Notes: a model not told the origin generated them from the letters alone. 64,000 nt of DNA from Gordonia amarae NBRC 15530 (GCF_000241345.1 NZ_BAED01000012.1:16795-80794), one strand, 5' to 3'; positions 8,817 through 18,591 are shown, counted from the first letter of the stretch. A program made the numbers and translations.

Positions 8817-9812
8817 ATGTCGCATAGAGGTTCGTCCGGGCCGCCGGCGATCGAGGCCATCGGTCTCACCAAGATGTTCGGCAGGTCTGAAAATCGGACT
8901 GCCGCAGTAGATAACGTGGATCTGATCGTTCCCGCCGGTGGCGTGTACGCGGTGCTGGGTACCAACGGCGCCGGTAAGACGACCACAGTGAGGATGTTGG
9001 CCACGCTGTTGCGGCCGGATGCGGGAACCGCCCGGATCTTCGGTGCCGACGTTGTGCGCCAAGCGACTTCGGTACGCGCGATGATCGGCGTCACCGGTCA
9101 GTACGCGTCGGTCGACGAAGATCTCACCGCCACAGAGAATCTCGTGGTGTTCGGACGCCTCATCGGCTCGTCGAAACGAGCCGCGCGGGCACGAGCCCAC
9201 GATCTTCTCGACGAGTTCGGGCTGACCGGCGCCGCGGACCGTCCCATCCGGCACTTCTCCGGCGGCATGCGCCGCCGTCTCGATCTGGCCGCGTCGATGA
9301 TCACCCGGCCACGGCTGCTGTTCCTCGACGAGCCGACCACCGGGCTCGACCCGCGCACCCGCTCACAGATGTGGAACACCGTGCGGCAGTTGGTATCCGC
9401 CGGATCCACCGTGCTGCTGACCACCCAGTATCTCGATGAGGCGGACGAACTCGCCGATCACGTTGCCGTCATGGACCGCGGCAAGGTGGTCGCCGACGGC
9501 ACCGTCGACGAACTCAAGGCCAAGGTGGGTGACACCCGTGCGGTGATCAGCGTCGCCGACGCCGGTCGTCTCGCCGACGCCGGGACCCTCTGCTCGGCGT
9601 TCGCCTCCGCAGAGGTCATCGTCGCAGGCCCGGACCTCAAGGTCGTGGTGCCGCTGCCCGACGTCGACAGACTGCCCGAACTGCTGCTCGCGCTCCGCGA
9701 GCGGACGATCGCCTACACCGGTGTCAACGTGGAGAAGCCCAGTCTCGACGAGGTGTTCTTCGAGCTGACCGAGGGTGCGCCCGCCGCCGAGAGCGGGGAG
9801 GAGGCCGCGTGA
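8817..9812 (+). CDS. Daunorubicin-resistance-type ABC transporter ATPase (DrrA-like)
   Basis: A 331-aa ATP-binding subunit of an ABC-2 exporter. Walker A is GTNGAGKT (about 48-55), the signature is FSGGM (about 147), and Walker B is LLFLDEPTTGLD (about 167-178). TTQYLDEADELAD follows, which is typical of DrrA. The C-terminal ~100 residues form the accessory domain of this family. An upstream ATG exists at 8787, but the ATG at 8817 has GAAGGGGAA at good spacing and starts at the usual length. The permease start overlaps the stop (GTGA). In mycobacteria, such exporters move complex lipids, and its place among glycosyl- and acyltransferases suggests glycolipid export. Confidence 0.93.
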   Translation: MSHRGSSGPPAIEAIGLTKMFGRSENRTAAVDNVDLIVPAGGVYAVLGTNGAGKTTTVRMLATLLRPDAGTARIFGADVVRQATSVRAMIGVTGQYASVDEDLTATENLVVFGRLIGSSKRAARARAHDLLDEFGLTGAADRPIRHFSGGMRRRLDLAASMITRPRLLFLDEPTTGLDPRTRSQMWNTVRQLVSAGSTVLLTTQYLDEADELADHVAVMDRGKVVADGTVDELKAKVGDTRAVISVADAGRLADAGTLCSAFASAEVIVAGPDLKVVVPLPDVDRLPELLLALRERTIAYTGVNVEKPSLDEVFFELTEGAPAAESGEEAA

Positions 9813-10744
9813 GCGCCCCGGTGCCCGGGCCGGTCACCGGCGACATCGACGCCGCCGCGGTCAAGGTCGCACTCGGACAAGCCGAGGCCGCGGTAGCTCA
9901 CCCGCGCGATCGTGAGCGGGAAGACGCCCCGGATCGGTTCACCGAGGCGGTGGCCGACGACTTCGTGTTGCCGCCCAACCGGATCGGGGTGGCCGCGGCC
10001 ACCCGGCAATCACTGACGATGACCGGGCGCGGACTGCTGAAGATCAAACACAATCCGCAGCAGCTCTTCGACGTCATCGTCCTGCCGATCGTGTTCACCG
10101 TCATGTTCTCCACCATCTTCGGCGGGGCCATCGCCGGTGACGTGACAAGCTATCTGCCGCTGCTCATCCCGGGTCTGCTCGTGCAGGTGACGGTGGCGGC
10201 CTCGGTGATCACCGGGGTGCAGCTGCGGGAGGACCTCGACAAAGGGGTGTTCGACCGATTCAAATCGCTGCCGATCGCCCGGATCGCCCCGCTCGCCGGC
10301 GCATTGCTGGCCAACGCCGTGCGGTATGTGGTGGCCACGGCCATCACCGTCTGCGTCGGCCTCGCCATGGGCTACCGGCCCGGCAGCGCGCTCGGCCTGA
10401 TCGCCGCCTGCGGACTCGTGGTGCTCGTGGCCTTCACCCTCAGCTGGATCTTCGCGCTGCTCGGCGTACTGCTCGACAAGGCCTCGACGGTGCAGGGGGT
10501 GTCGATGCTGGTGATGATGCCCATCACCTTCGTCTCCAATGCCCTCGTGCCGGTCGATTCGATGCCCGGCTGGATGCAGGCGTGCGCGTCCGCCAACCCC
10601 GTCTCGCACCTGGTCACCGCCGCCCGGGAACTCGCGACAGACGGATCGGCGGGCGTCGAGATCGCCTACACCCTGGCCGGTGCGCTCGCGGTGCTCGCGA
10701 TCTGCGTGCCCATCACCCTGCGAACCTACATGCGGAGGACCTAG
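9809..10744 (+). CDS. ABC-2 type permease (DrrB-like)
   Basis: A 311-aa membrane subunit partnered with the preceding ATPase. After a ~65-residue soluble N-terminus come about six membrane segments (about 90-305). QLREDLDKGVFDRFKSLPIAR is the conserved cytoplasmic loop of DrrB/ABC-2 permeases. The GTG start overlaps the ATPase stop by four bases, so the two subunits are translated together. The long N-terminal tail (DIDAAAVKVALGQAEAAVAHP) is unusual for the family and of unknown use. The next gene again starts on the last base of its stop. Confidence 0.92.
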   Translation: MSAPVPGPVTGDIDAAAVKVALGQAEAAVAHPRDREREDAPDRFTEAVADDFVLPPNRIGVAAATRQSLTMTGRGLLKIKHNPQQLFDVIVLPIVFTVMFSTIFGGAIAGDVTSYLPLLIPGLLVQVTVAASVITGVQLREDLDKGVFDRFKSLPIARIAPLAGALLANAVRYVVATAITVCVGLAMGYRPGSALGLIAACGLVVLVAFTLSWIFALLGVLLDKASTVQGVSMLVMMPITFVSNALVPVDSMPGWMQACASANPVSHLVTAARELATDGSAGVEIAYTLAGALAVLAICVPITLRTYMRRT

Positions 10745-11730
10745 TGACTGCGACCGTCCCGGACACCCCGGTGTCCGATAGCCCCGTGACCGTACGTCCG
10801 GTGCCCCAAGCCGGCGCGCCGGAGGTGACCACACAGCCGGAGCCCCGGCGGCCCCGGCTGTCGGTGGTGGTGCCCGCCTACAACGAGGCCGGCGTGCTCG
10901 GCGAATGCCTGGCCCGGCTGACCGCGCAGAGCGAGCACATCGCCGAGATCATCGTGGTGGACAACAACTCCACCGACGACGGCATGCGGATCGTCGCCGG
11001 GGTGATGGCCGAGCACCCGTCGGTGCGGATCGTGCACGAGACCAGCCAGGGCCTCGTCCATGCCCGCAACGCGGGCCTCGACGCCGCCACCGGCGACATC
11101 ATCGCCCGCATCGACGCCGACACCCGCGTACCCGAACACTGGGCACGCACCGTCGTCGACTTCTTCGCCGCCGACACAGGGGGCACCTGGGCGGCGCTCT
11201 GCGGACGCGGTGAGGCTTACGGGATCCCGTTCTCCGGCCGCTTCGACAAGTGGAAGATCGCACTGCACCCGCTGTCCCGGGGCAAGGCGTCGACGGTGAC
11301 CCAAGCGCCCGAACCCAGCGATGTTCCGGTGCTGTACGGGTCCAACATGATCCTGCGCCGCGACACCTGGCAGGCCATCCGTACCCGGGTGAGCATGCGC
11401 CGCGACGTCTTCGAGGACGTCGACATGGGACTGTGCGTCCGCGAAACCGGCGGCCGCAACGCCTTTCTCGCCTCCATCACCGTGGGGGTGTCGCCGCGCC
11501 GGATGGAGACCGGGGTGGCCTCGTTCGTGCGCTACATGTCCTGCCTGCCACGAACATTCCTGCTGCACAAACAGTTCGGCCTCGCCCTCGGTGCGGCAGT
11601 GGTGTATCTCCCCGCCATCACCGTCCTGCACACAGGCCGCCTGCTCCTGCTCCGCAGCTACGACACGGAATCAGGCACGTTCGCCGTGACCAACATCCTC
11701 CGGGAACGCACCGACCGCATCATTCCTTAA
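10744..11730 (+). CDS. Family 2 glycosyltransferase
   Basis: A 328-aa inverting GT-A glycosyltransferase. The GT2 domain starts at about residue 38 with SVVVPAYNEAGVLGECL. IIVVDNNSTDD is the nucleotide-binding edge, and ARIDADTRVP near 122 holds the metal-binding DxD. A C-terminal hydrophobic stretch (about 275-310) suggests membrane association. The GTG at 10744 is chosen because it shares a base with the permease stop, though the frame is open further upstream. Cotranscribed with the DrrAB-like exporter, it probably adds a sugar to the exported lipid. Donor and acceptor are unknown. Confidence 0.88.
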   Translation: MTATVPDTPVSDSPVTVRPVPQAGAPEVTTQPEPRRPRLSVVVPAYNEAGVLGECLARLTAQSEHIAEIIVVDNNSTDDGMRIVAGVMAEHPSVRIVHETSQGLVHARNAGLDAATGDIIARIDADTRVPEHWARTVVDFFAADTGGTWAALCGRGEAYGIPFSGRFDKWKIALHPLSRGKASTVTQAPEPSDVPVLYGSNMILRRDTWQAIRTRVSMRRDVFEDVDMGLCVRETGGRNAFLASITVGVSPRRMETGVASFVRYMSCLPRTFLLHKQFGLALGAAVVYLPAITVLHTGRLLLLRSYDTESGTFAVTNILRERTDRIIP

Positions 11731-11782
11731 CATGGCGCCCCCTCGCTTCGCTCGGGGATCGCGGGTCTGCGAGGGCCGCGAG

Positions 11783-13069
11783 TCAGTCCAGAACACGACG
11801 GCCCTCCAGACCTTGTTCGACGATATCGGCCGCAGCGGCGACTGCCTTGGTGGGGGAGATGAGATGACGACTCAGGGTTTCGGCGGAGAGTTTGGCCTCA
11901 TCGGACAGGGCCGTCCGCAACGCCTCGGTCAGCGCGGGCGTGGTCACCCGCGACATCGGAAGGGACGCACCGACATGCACACCAACCAGAGCCCTGCCCC
12001 AGATGGGCTGGTCGGCACCCACCCAGGTCACCACGGTGGGCAGGCCGGCCCGCAGTCCGGCGGCCACCGACCCGGCGCCGCCGTGATGGATCGCCGCCCG
12101 GCACAACGGGAGCACCGTGTCGTGATCGACATGACCCACCAGCCGGATCCGGCTGGGATCGATGTCGGCGCCGGACATGAAACCGCTCCAGCCGCCGGCC
12201 ACGAGCAGTCGCACATCCAGCGCCCGCGCGGTCTCCGTCAGCGCAGTCGCCAGCGCCTCCGGGTCGCCCGGGAGCATGCTGCCGAACCCGGCGTATACGG
12301 GGGCCGGGCCGGCGGCGATCCACGTCAGCAACTCGGCGGGCGTCTGGTCGCCGACGCCGGAGCGTTGCGCCGCGGCCAGATTCAGGAAACCGGTGAGCGG
12401 GCGCCGCGCACCCCACTCGGCGGCCAGACCCGGGAACAGGGCCGGGTCGTACGCCTGGATCTCCGGCACTCCGGTGCGCGCGATCCGCGTCGCGTACGGC
12501 CCCGACGCCCGCGGCAGACCGAGCTCGTCGGACAGTCGATGCTCCGCGCGGCGGGAGGCCAGCCACAGGATCTGTTCCCCGACAAGCCAGCTCGCGTCGG
12601 CCACCACGCCAGGCACGTCGAGTCCGAGGTGCGCCAGCAGCGATACCTGATGGTTGCGCCGGATCGGGCAATAGTGCAGCGGGAAGTGCGGGATGCCGCG
12701 GACCTGCGAAACATTGTGCGCCCGTTCCTGTCCGGCGCTGCCGGCGATGATCGCGTCCGCACCCTCGGTGAGGTCGAGCAACTGCTGTCCCATCGCTCGG
12801 CCGCCGCGCACGGTGATCTCCGAGATGGCCCGCACCCGGCGGACCGGGTTGCGCGACTTGAGCTCTGTACGGATGAGATCGGAGTCGAGGAGGTCGTGAG
12901 TGCTGCCACCGTACGGGTGGCCGGGCAGACCGGCCCCTTCGCTGAACGCGACCAGGTTGGGCGGGACCGCCATCACGACATCGTGCCCGCGCGAACGAAG
13001 TTCGGTGCCCAGGGCGACCGCGGGCTGTACATCGCCGCGGCTACCGCCCATCGCCATCACGATTCTCAT
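11783..13069 (-). CDS. Family 1 glycosyltransferase (UGT/glycopeptidolipid type)
   Basis: A 428-aa GT-B enzyme. The N-terminus MRIVMAMGGSRGDVQPAVALG and the C-terminal donor-binding block HHGGAGSVAAGLRAGLP, followed by GADQPIWG, are hallmarks of the family that includes mycobacterial glycopeptidolipid and phenolic-glycolipid sugar transferases. It is soluble with no signal peptide. It converges on the GT2 operon and diverges from the next GT1 gene, with about 100 bp between their starts. It is one of three related GT1 genes here, which suggests a multi-sugar head group or alternative glycoforms. Confidence 0.9.
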   Translation of the reverse strand: MRIVMAMGGSRGDVQPAVALGTELRSRGHDVVMAVPPNLVAFSEGAGLPGHPYGGSTHDLLDSDLIRTELKSRNPVRRVRAISEITVRGGRAMGQQLLDLTEGADAIIAGSAGQERAHNVSQVRGIPHFPLHYCPIRRNHQVSLLAHLGLDVPGVVADASWLVGEQILWLASRRAEHRLSDELGLPRASGPYATRIARTGVPEIQAYDPALFPGLAAEWGARRPLTGFLNLAAAQRSGVGDQTPAELLTWIAAGPAPVYAGFGSMLPGDPEALATALTETARALDVRLLVAGGWSGFMSGADIDPSRIRLVGHVDHDTVLPLCRAAIHHGGAGSVAAGLRAGLPTVVTWVGADQPIWGRALVGVHVGASLPMSRVTTPALTEALRTALSDEAKLSAETLSRHLISPTKAVAAAADIVEQGLEGRRVLD

Positions 13070-13170
13070 TCGGGCCTCTCGTCGACGGACAGACGGTTCC
13101 GGGTCAGAACCTCTTGGGCCGCAAGTGTAGAGACGAACGACGAATTCGGCGCGATGCGAGGCGGTGTGCG

Positions 13171-14469
13171 ATGAGAATCACGGTTGCGGTCAACGGCACT
13201 CGCGGCGATGCGCAGCCCGCGGTGATCCTCGCCGGTGCGCTCGCCGCCCGGGGCCACGACGTGCGGGTGGGCGTGCCGCCCAACCTGATCGGTCTCGCGG
13301 CGACGCTCGGCGTGACCGCCGGAAAATTCGGCCACGACACCCGCGCCCACCTCGAACGCGTGCGGCAGGTACGAACAGCGGCGGGGCGCAACCCGATCCG
13401 GCGGGCCCGGGCCGTCGCCGCGATCAACCACACCGGATGGTCTGAGACCGCAGCCGATCTCGGCGCGCTGACCACCGGCGCCGATGCGATCGTCACCGGG
13501 TTCACCACCGAGCTGATCGCACTGCCGTTCGCCGAGGCACTGGGGATTCCGCTGGTCAGCCTGCACCACGCGCCGGTGCGCCCCAATTCGTCGGTGGGGC
13601 CGCTGCCGCAGCTACCGGGCGCGCTGGGCGGTCCGCTGGTGCCGGCGCAGTGGAGTGCCGCCGAACTCCTGGTTCGGATGGCGACCCGGCGGCAGGAGGC
13701 CGCGCTGCGGGAGCGGCTCGGTGTCCGGCCCGCCACGGAACCGCTGTCGCGGCTGATCGAGGGCAACCCGGGTGTCGAAATCCAGGCGTACGACCCGATG
13801 TTCGCGATCACCGGCGATCCGCGCTGGGAGACCTCCGTCCGGCCACGGCCGGCCGTCGGGTTCATCGAACTCGCGCGGCAGGCAATGACAACAGCCACCG
13901 ATCCCGCCCTCGACGCCTGGCTCGACGCCGGGTCCGCGCCGGTGTACTTCGGATTCGGCAGCATGCCGGTGCGGGACAGCCAGGCCACGGTGACCGCGAT
14001 GATCACCGCCGCCCGCCGCGTCGGCCGTCGCGCCCTGATCTGCACCGGCTGGAGTTCGGCGCGGGTGAGCGTACCGGCCGGCGACGACGTGTTCTTCACC
14101 GACACCGTCGACCACCATGCGGTGCTCGGGCGGTGCGCGGCGGCGGTCCACCACGGCGGCGCCGGCACCACCGCATTGGCCCTGCGGCACGGCATCCCGT
14201 CGGTGATCTGCTGGTTCGGGGCCGATCAGCCGTTCTGGGGTGCGCAACTGCGTCGCGCCGGCGCCGGGGTGACGATGCCGGTGACCAGGCTGACCGCGGA
14301 TTCTCTCGAAAACGCGCTGCACACCGTCGATACCGACATGGTGCGGCGCCGAGCGCTCAACGCGGCCCGCGCGATGGTGGGCGCCGACGTGGCACTCGAC
14401 GCGGCGGTCACGGCCGTGGAGACCGCGGTCGGTGAACCGGGAGTCCCGGTGCGGAGGGTGGCGCGGTGA
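13171..14469 (+). CDS. Family 1 glycosyltransferase (UGT/glycopeptidolipid type)
   Basis: A 432-aa paralogue of the divergent enzyme upstream. It starts MRITVAVNGTRGDAQPAV and carries HHGGAGTTALALRHGIP and GADQPFWG in the C-terminal donor site. An open frame extends to 13114, but the ATG at 13171 matches the family N-terminus. It is the first of four coupled genes in the order glycosyltransferase, acyltransferase, acyltransferase, glycosyltransferase. Its TGA overlaps the GTG of the next gene. It probably glycosylates a lipid acceptor at the inner face of the membrane. Confidence 0.9.
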   Translation: MRITVAVNGTRGDAQPAVILAGALAARGHDVRVGVPPNLIGLAATLGVTAGKFGHDTRAHLERVRQVRTAAGRNPIRRARAVAAINHTGWSETAADLGALTTGADAIVTGFTTELIALPFAEALGIPLVSLHHAPVRPNSSVGPLPQLPGALGGPLVPAQWSAAELLVRMATRRQEAALRERLGVRPATEPLSRLIEGNPGVEIQAYDPMFAITGDPRWETSVRPRPAVGFIELARQAMTTATDPALDAWLDAGSAPVYFGFGSMPVRDSQATVTAMITAARRVGRRALICTGWSSARVSVPAGDDVFFTDTVDHHAVLGRCAAAVHHGGAGTTALALRHGIPSVICWFGADQPFWGAQLRRAGAGVTMPVTRLTADSLENALHTVDTDMVRRRALNAARAMVGADVALDAAVTAVETAVGEPGVPVRRVAR

Positions 14470-15782
14470 GCAGGCTCGGATCGGCTGACACGACCTACGA
14501 GTTCCTGCGCCGGGCACTCGGCTGGTCGGTGGTGCTGCAGGTGGTGTGGATCTTCGACGACGAGATTCCCACCGAGACACTGGCGTCGATGCACAAGTGG
14601 CTCGGCCAGGGGCGCCTGCACCGGCGGCTCGCCGCCGCGAAGGTTCCCGGTGCGCGTCCGCGCTGGGTGCCCGCCGGCGCCCTGCCGGAGCTGGTGTCCG
14701 ATCACATCCCGGTGGGTCCGGATCAGATCGAATCGTGGGCGGGTACCGAGATGATGGGCGTCGACCTCGACGCCGGCGCCGGACGGTGCTGGCGGCTGCG
14801 CGCCGCCCCGACCGTGTCCGGCGGCACCGCGCTGTCGCTGTGCGCGCTGCACCTCGTTGCCGACGGCCGGACGCTGGTGCGCGCCGCCGGCGAGGCGATG
14901 GCGCACTGCACCGTCGCCGCGCCCGACGGCTCCGGCGGCGATCTGCTGTCCGAGGTGAAAGATGCGGTGGCCCAGGTTCTGTCGGCGTCCACCGCCGTCG
15001 TGGCGGCCGGGATCGGAGCGTTGGGTGTCGGCCGTGGCGGTGAGCCGGCTCTCATCGACAATCGTCCGCCGCGCGCCGAACACGCGGACCGGGCACCGCA
15101 GGCGTCTCCCGCGTGGGCGACGGTGAGCGTGCCCGCCGCCGACTGGGATGCGGCGGCCCGGGCCCACGGCGGCACCGCCAATTCGCTTTACATCGCCGTC
15201 GTATCGGGCCTGCTGCGATCGAGTTGCTATGCGCCGCCCGGTGATCCGATCAAGGTGGGCGTGCCGGTCGATGTGCGCGCCGGCGCCGGCGACGACTCCT
15301 CGAACGCGACGGCCGGGGTATCGGTGATGCTCACCGACGACCCGGTGCCGGGCGGATCGCTCACCGCGATCCGCCGCTCCTGCAAGGAGGCCTTCTCCGC
15401 GCTGCCGCGAAAGCGGCGGGCGCGTGGTGATCTGACCGCACTGGTGTGGCTGCTGCCGGCGACCTGGCTGATCGGCGCCGTCAGCGCGGGCAACGGGATG
15501 CCCGACGCGATGGTGTCCAATCTCGGCGATATCGACGACCGGGCCACACGATTGGGCGCCGCAACGGCCCGTCGCACCGCCTTCCGCGGAATGGCGCAGG
15601 GCGTCGACCCTGCGTTGCCGTACCGCTTCGGTGACGGTGTGCAGTCGTGGTTGCTGCGCGGCGACGACGAGATCACCTTCTGCGTGGCCGGTTTCGACGA
15701 ATCGGTGTTCGGCGGCGGCCGGTTGCGCCGCCTGCTCGCGGATGAACTCGCCGCCTGGCGACTGACACATGACATCTGGTGA
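14466..15782 (+). CDS. HxxxDG acyltransferase (condensation / wax-ester-synthase-like)
   Basis: A 438-aa protein of the CoA-dependent acyltransferase fold. The catalytic motif reads LHLVADG at about residue 128, with a single His instead of the HH of wax ester synthases. GGTANSLYIAVVSG and KVGVPVDVRA in the second half match the C-terminal subdomain, and MPDAMVSNLGDID is the conserved SNxG-type loop. It is only distantly related to the two PapA-like proteins of the minus strand. The GTG start overlaps the glycosyltransferase stop. It probably acylates the sugar added by its neighbour; the donor is unknown. Confidence 0.75.
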   Translation: MSRLGSADTTYEFLRRALGWSVVLQVVWIFDDEIPTETLASMHKWLGQGRLHRRLAAAKVPGARPRWVPAGALPELVSDHIPVGPDQIESWAGTEMMGVDLDAGAGRCWRLRAAPTVSGGTALSLCALHLVADGRTLVRAAGEAMAHCTVAAPDGSGGDLLSEVKDAVAQVLSASTAVVAAGIGALGVGRGGEPALIDNRPPRAEHADRAPQASPAWATVSVPAADWDAAARAHGGTANSLYIAVVSGLLRSSCYAPPGDPIKVGVPVDVRAGAGDDSSNATAGVSVMLTDDPVPGGSLTAIRRSCKEAFSALPRKRRARGDLTALVWLLPATWLIGAVSAGNGMPDAMVSNLGDIDDRATRLGAATARRTAFRGMAQGVDPALPYRFGDGVQSWLLRGDDEITFCVAGFDESVFGGGRLRRLLADELAAWRLTHDIW

Positions 15783-15795
15783 AAGGACTGTTCCC

Positions 15796-17157
15796 ATGAC
15801 GACCCCCAGACTGGCCGGTGCCGACGAATCGTATCTGCTCAGCGCCGACCTCTTCGGGCTCGGCGCACCCATCCAGTTCTCGTGGGTGTTCGGCGCCGAC
15901 ACCGATCCCGGCGCCGACGCCGTCACCGAACTGCGGCTCGCACTGGCCCGCGGCCCCCTCAACCGGGCGGTGTCCCGCACCCGGGTGCCCGCGGCCAGGG
16001 ACCGCTGGGTGCGGTCGGCGGTGAGCGTGATCCCGACCCGCACCGAGCACATCGCCGACGACGAGGTATCCGACTGGCTCGACCGCAGACTGCGCACGGC
16101 CCGGCTCGATCCCGCGGAGGGGTCGGCGTGGCGCCTGGACGATGCCGTCACCGGCGACGGCCGGCGCGTGGTCTCGCTTCTGGTGTCGCACATGGTGACC
16201 GATGGGCAGGGCGTGTACCGGGCGCTCGATGCCGCGGCAGCTGGGTTGGCCGCCGAGCTGCCGCCGGCCGGATCGGCCCGCGGCGTGCGTGCGGTACGTG
16301 ATGACCTCACCGACGCCGCACGGCAGTTGGGGGCCGCTGCCCGGGCGGTCCGGATCGTGGCGGCCGAGGCGGCGCGCGGACTGTCACAGCGCACGCAAGC
16401 GCCGCCCGCGCCGGTGCGGCCGGTGCCCCCGGACCCTGACGACTGCCCTGATACAGACTGCCCCGACACCACCCTCGCGATCGTCGACGTCGACCGCGAG
16501 ACGTGGCATCGCCGGGCCCAGGAATATGGGGGTACCGCCAACAGCCTGTTCGTCGCGGTCCTCGCCGGCATCGTCACCCGCGCCGGAGTTCCGGTCGGTG
16601 AGGGACGCGATGCGCTCACCAAGGTGTGTATTGCGGTCAGCAGGCGCGGAGACGAGTCCGACGATCGCGCAAACGCCTCGGGCGGGGTGTGGATCCGCGT
16701 ACCGGGCGAGGTGGAGCCGCGAATGGATCTGTCCGTCATCCGCTCCCAGAGCAAGAAGGCGTTCGTCGAGTACGCCGAGTCCGGCGCCGACCGTACCGCC
16801 GACAATCTGCAGGCGATCGTGCGGCTGCTGCCGGGAACGCTCATCGGCAAGATGATGCGCGCCATCCCCGGACCCGACACCACCGTCTCCAACTTGGGTG
16901 TGGCCCCCGAAACGGCGCTGACCATCGGCGGGAGTGTCGCGGAGCGGTTCTCGATACGGGCCATCATGCTGGGGGTGCCGCCGTCGGCCCGGCGCAAGCA
17001 GGGACCGGCGATCGCGGCGTGGGCGGTCGAGTACCACGATCGGATCACGTTGACGTTCTTCGGGATCAACCCCGACCACTTCGGTGACCCCGAGTTGCTG
17101 CACAAGCTCATCAGCACCGAACTCGCCGCCTGGGGAGTCCCCGGGAGGCCGTGGTGA
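15796..17157 (+). CDS. HxxxDG acyltransferase (condensation / wax-ester-synthase-like)
   Basis: A 453-aa paralogue of the preceding gene. The active-site motif is SHMVTDG at about residue 130, with GGTANSLFVAVLAG and TTVSNLGVAP in the C-terminal half. The ATG at 15796 is preferred because GAAAGGA lies 8 bases upstream. An earlier ATG at 15769 inside the previous gene would add nine residues. The pair probably arose by tandem duplication and may place two acyl chains on the same glycolipid. Its stop overlaps the start of the last glycosyltransferase of the operon. Confidence 0.75.
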   Translation: MTTPRLAGADESYLLSADLFGLGAPIQFSWVFGADTDPGADAVTELRLALARGPLNRAVSRTRVPAARDRWVRSAVSVIPTRTEHIADDEVSDWLDRRLRTARLDPAEGSAWRLDDAVTGDGRRVVSLLVSHMVTDGQGVYRALDAAAAGLAAELPPAGSARGVRAVRDDLTDAARQLGAAARAVRIVAAEAARGLSQRTQAPPAPVRPVPPDPDDCPDTDCPDTTLAIVDVDRETWHRRAQEYGGTANSLFVAVLAGIVTRAGVPVGEGRDALTKVCIAVSRRGDESDDRANASGGVWIRVPGEVEPRMDLSVIRSQSKKAFVEYAESGADRTADNLQAIVRLLPGTLIGKMMRAIPGPDTTVSNLGVAPETALTIGGSVAERFSIRAIMLGVPPSARRKQGPAIAAWAVEYHDRITLTFFGINPDHFGDPELLHKLISTELAAWGVPGRPW

Positions 17158-18470
17158 CCGCCGAAGCGGGGCGCAGCCATATCGTCGTCGTCCTGTACGG
17201 CAGCCGCGGTGATATTCAGCCCGGCGTGTGTCTGGCGCTGGAACTGCTGGAGCGGGGCCACCGGGTGTCGGCGGCGGCACCGCCGAATCTGGTGGAGTTC
17301 GCCCGCACGCTCGGCGTCGGCGAGGTGTATCCGATCGGCACCGACACCCACACCGCGTGGTCGTCGGACGAGGCCGCCGACAGCAGAAGCCGGTCACCGA
17401 TCGCCCGGATCTGCTACGCGCTCAAGACTGTTCGCGACGGGTTCGCCGCGTTCGACCGGTCGCTGACCGGACTGTTCGTCGGCGATGACGCGCCGCTGCG
17501 GGATGCGGACCTGATCGTGGCGGCGCCGCTCTGCCAGGACCGCTGCCTGGCCGTCGCCGAGAAGCTCAGGATTCCGTTGGTGGTGCTGCGATTCGGTCCG
17601 ATGTCGGAGAACGGCGTCCTTGGAGCCGTTCCGGGACTGACTGATTCATGGTCACCGGAATGGAAACGCCGGTCGTGGCGGCTGGCCGACCGGGTGACAT
17701 GGCTCGCCACCGGCTGGAACGAGGCGTCGTTCCGGCGCCGGCTGGGTGTGCCGCGGGTGTTCGGTCCGCTGCCGAAACGATTGTCGGCGCTGGGGGTTCG
17801 GCAGATTCAGGCCTACGATCCGGCGATCGTGCCCGGGGTGGCCGAGGAATGGGGAGCGGTCAAGCCGGTCGTCGGGTTCTTCGACCTCGCGCCCGAGCAC
17901 CGGGCCGCGCTCGGCGAATGGGGTGGTGACCGTGCCGAACTCGTGTCGTGGCTCGACACGGGTGAGCCGCCGGTGTTCGTGTCGTTCGGCAGCATGCCGA
18001 TCGACGATCCCGACCACCTCATCGCCCTGTTCAGCGGTGCGGCCACCGAACTCGGGTGCCGGGTGCTGTTCACGCTGGGGGAGCGGCGCGGGGTCGATCC
18101 GCTGAATCCGGGCGTCTATTACGCGGGTGCCATGGACCATTCGGGGATCCTGCCGCGGTGTCGCGCAGCCGTCCACCACGGCGGTGCCGGCACGACCGCC
18201 GCCGGGCTCCGGGCCGGGCTGCCGACGATGATCTGTTCGGTGACAGCCGACCAGCCGTTCTGGGCCTCGCGGATCGCCGCGCTCGGGGTCGGATACGGCA
18301 CCCGGCTTCGCGGACTCACCGGCGCGATCGTCCGCGACGGCCTGGGTGTTGTTCTCTCGCCTGAAGCCGCTGCCGCCGCGAGGCGGCTCTCCGATCAGCT
18401 CGTCGCGGCGGAGAAGGCCGTGGCCGCTGCGGCGGCCACCGTCGAGGAGGTGCTCGTGGCCGCGTCGTGA
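17154..18470 (+). CDS. Family 1 glycosyltransferase (UGT/glycopeptidolipid type)
   Basis: A 438-aa GT-B enzyme closing the four-gene operon. The N-terminus holds IVVVLYGSRGDIQPGVCLALELLERGH, and the donor site reads HHGGAGTTAAGLRAGLP with TADQPFWA. Two GTG starts are possible, at 17151 and 17154. The second gives the GTGA overlap used elsewhere in the operon and has GGGAGG six bases upstream. It is the third GT1 paralogue of the locus. No polyketide or peptide synthetase lies in the window, so the lipid core must be made by genes elsewhere or be a common lipid such as trehalose mycolate or an acylated sugar. Confidence 0.9.
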   Translation: MTAEAGRSHIVVVLYGSRGDIQPGVCLALELLERGHRVSAAAPPNLVEFARTLGVGEVYPIGTDTHTAWSSDEAADSRSRSPIARICYALKTVRDGFAAFDRSLTGLFVGDDAPLRDADLIVAAPLCQDRCLAVAEKLRIPLVVLRFGPMSENGVLGAVPGLTDSWSPEWKRRSWRLADRVTWLATGWNEASFRRRLGVPRVFGPLPKRLSALGVRQIQAYDPAIVPGVAEEWGAVKPVVGFFDLAPEHRAALGEWGGDRAELVSWLDTGEPPVFVSFGSMPIDDPDHLIALFSGAATELGCRVLFTLGERRGVDPLNPGVYYAGAMDHSGILPRCRAAVHHGGAGTTAAGLRAGLPTMICSVTADQPFWASRIAALGVGYGTRLRGLTGAIVRDGLGVVLSPEAAAAARRLSDQLVAAEKAVAAAAATVEEVLVAAS

Positions 18471-18591
18471 GGTGGTTCCGTGTCGAGCGCGGATGTTCCA
18501 TTGCGCTAACTGTGCGGACACATCCGTTTAACCGGTGCAGTCTGATATGGACATCAACTTGGGGACGTAGCACCACAGAGAGGTCGTGACC

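Noticed and set aside
14226..17351. A 1041-aa minus-strand open frame
   Set aside because: It is antisense to three well-supported genes and has the Arg/Ala/Gly-rich composition typical of high-GC shadows.
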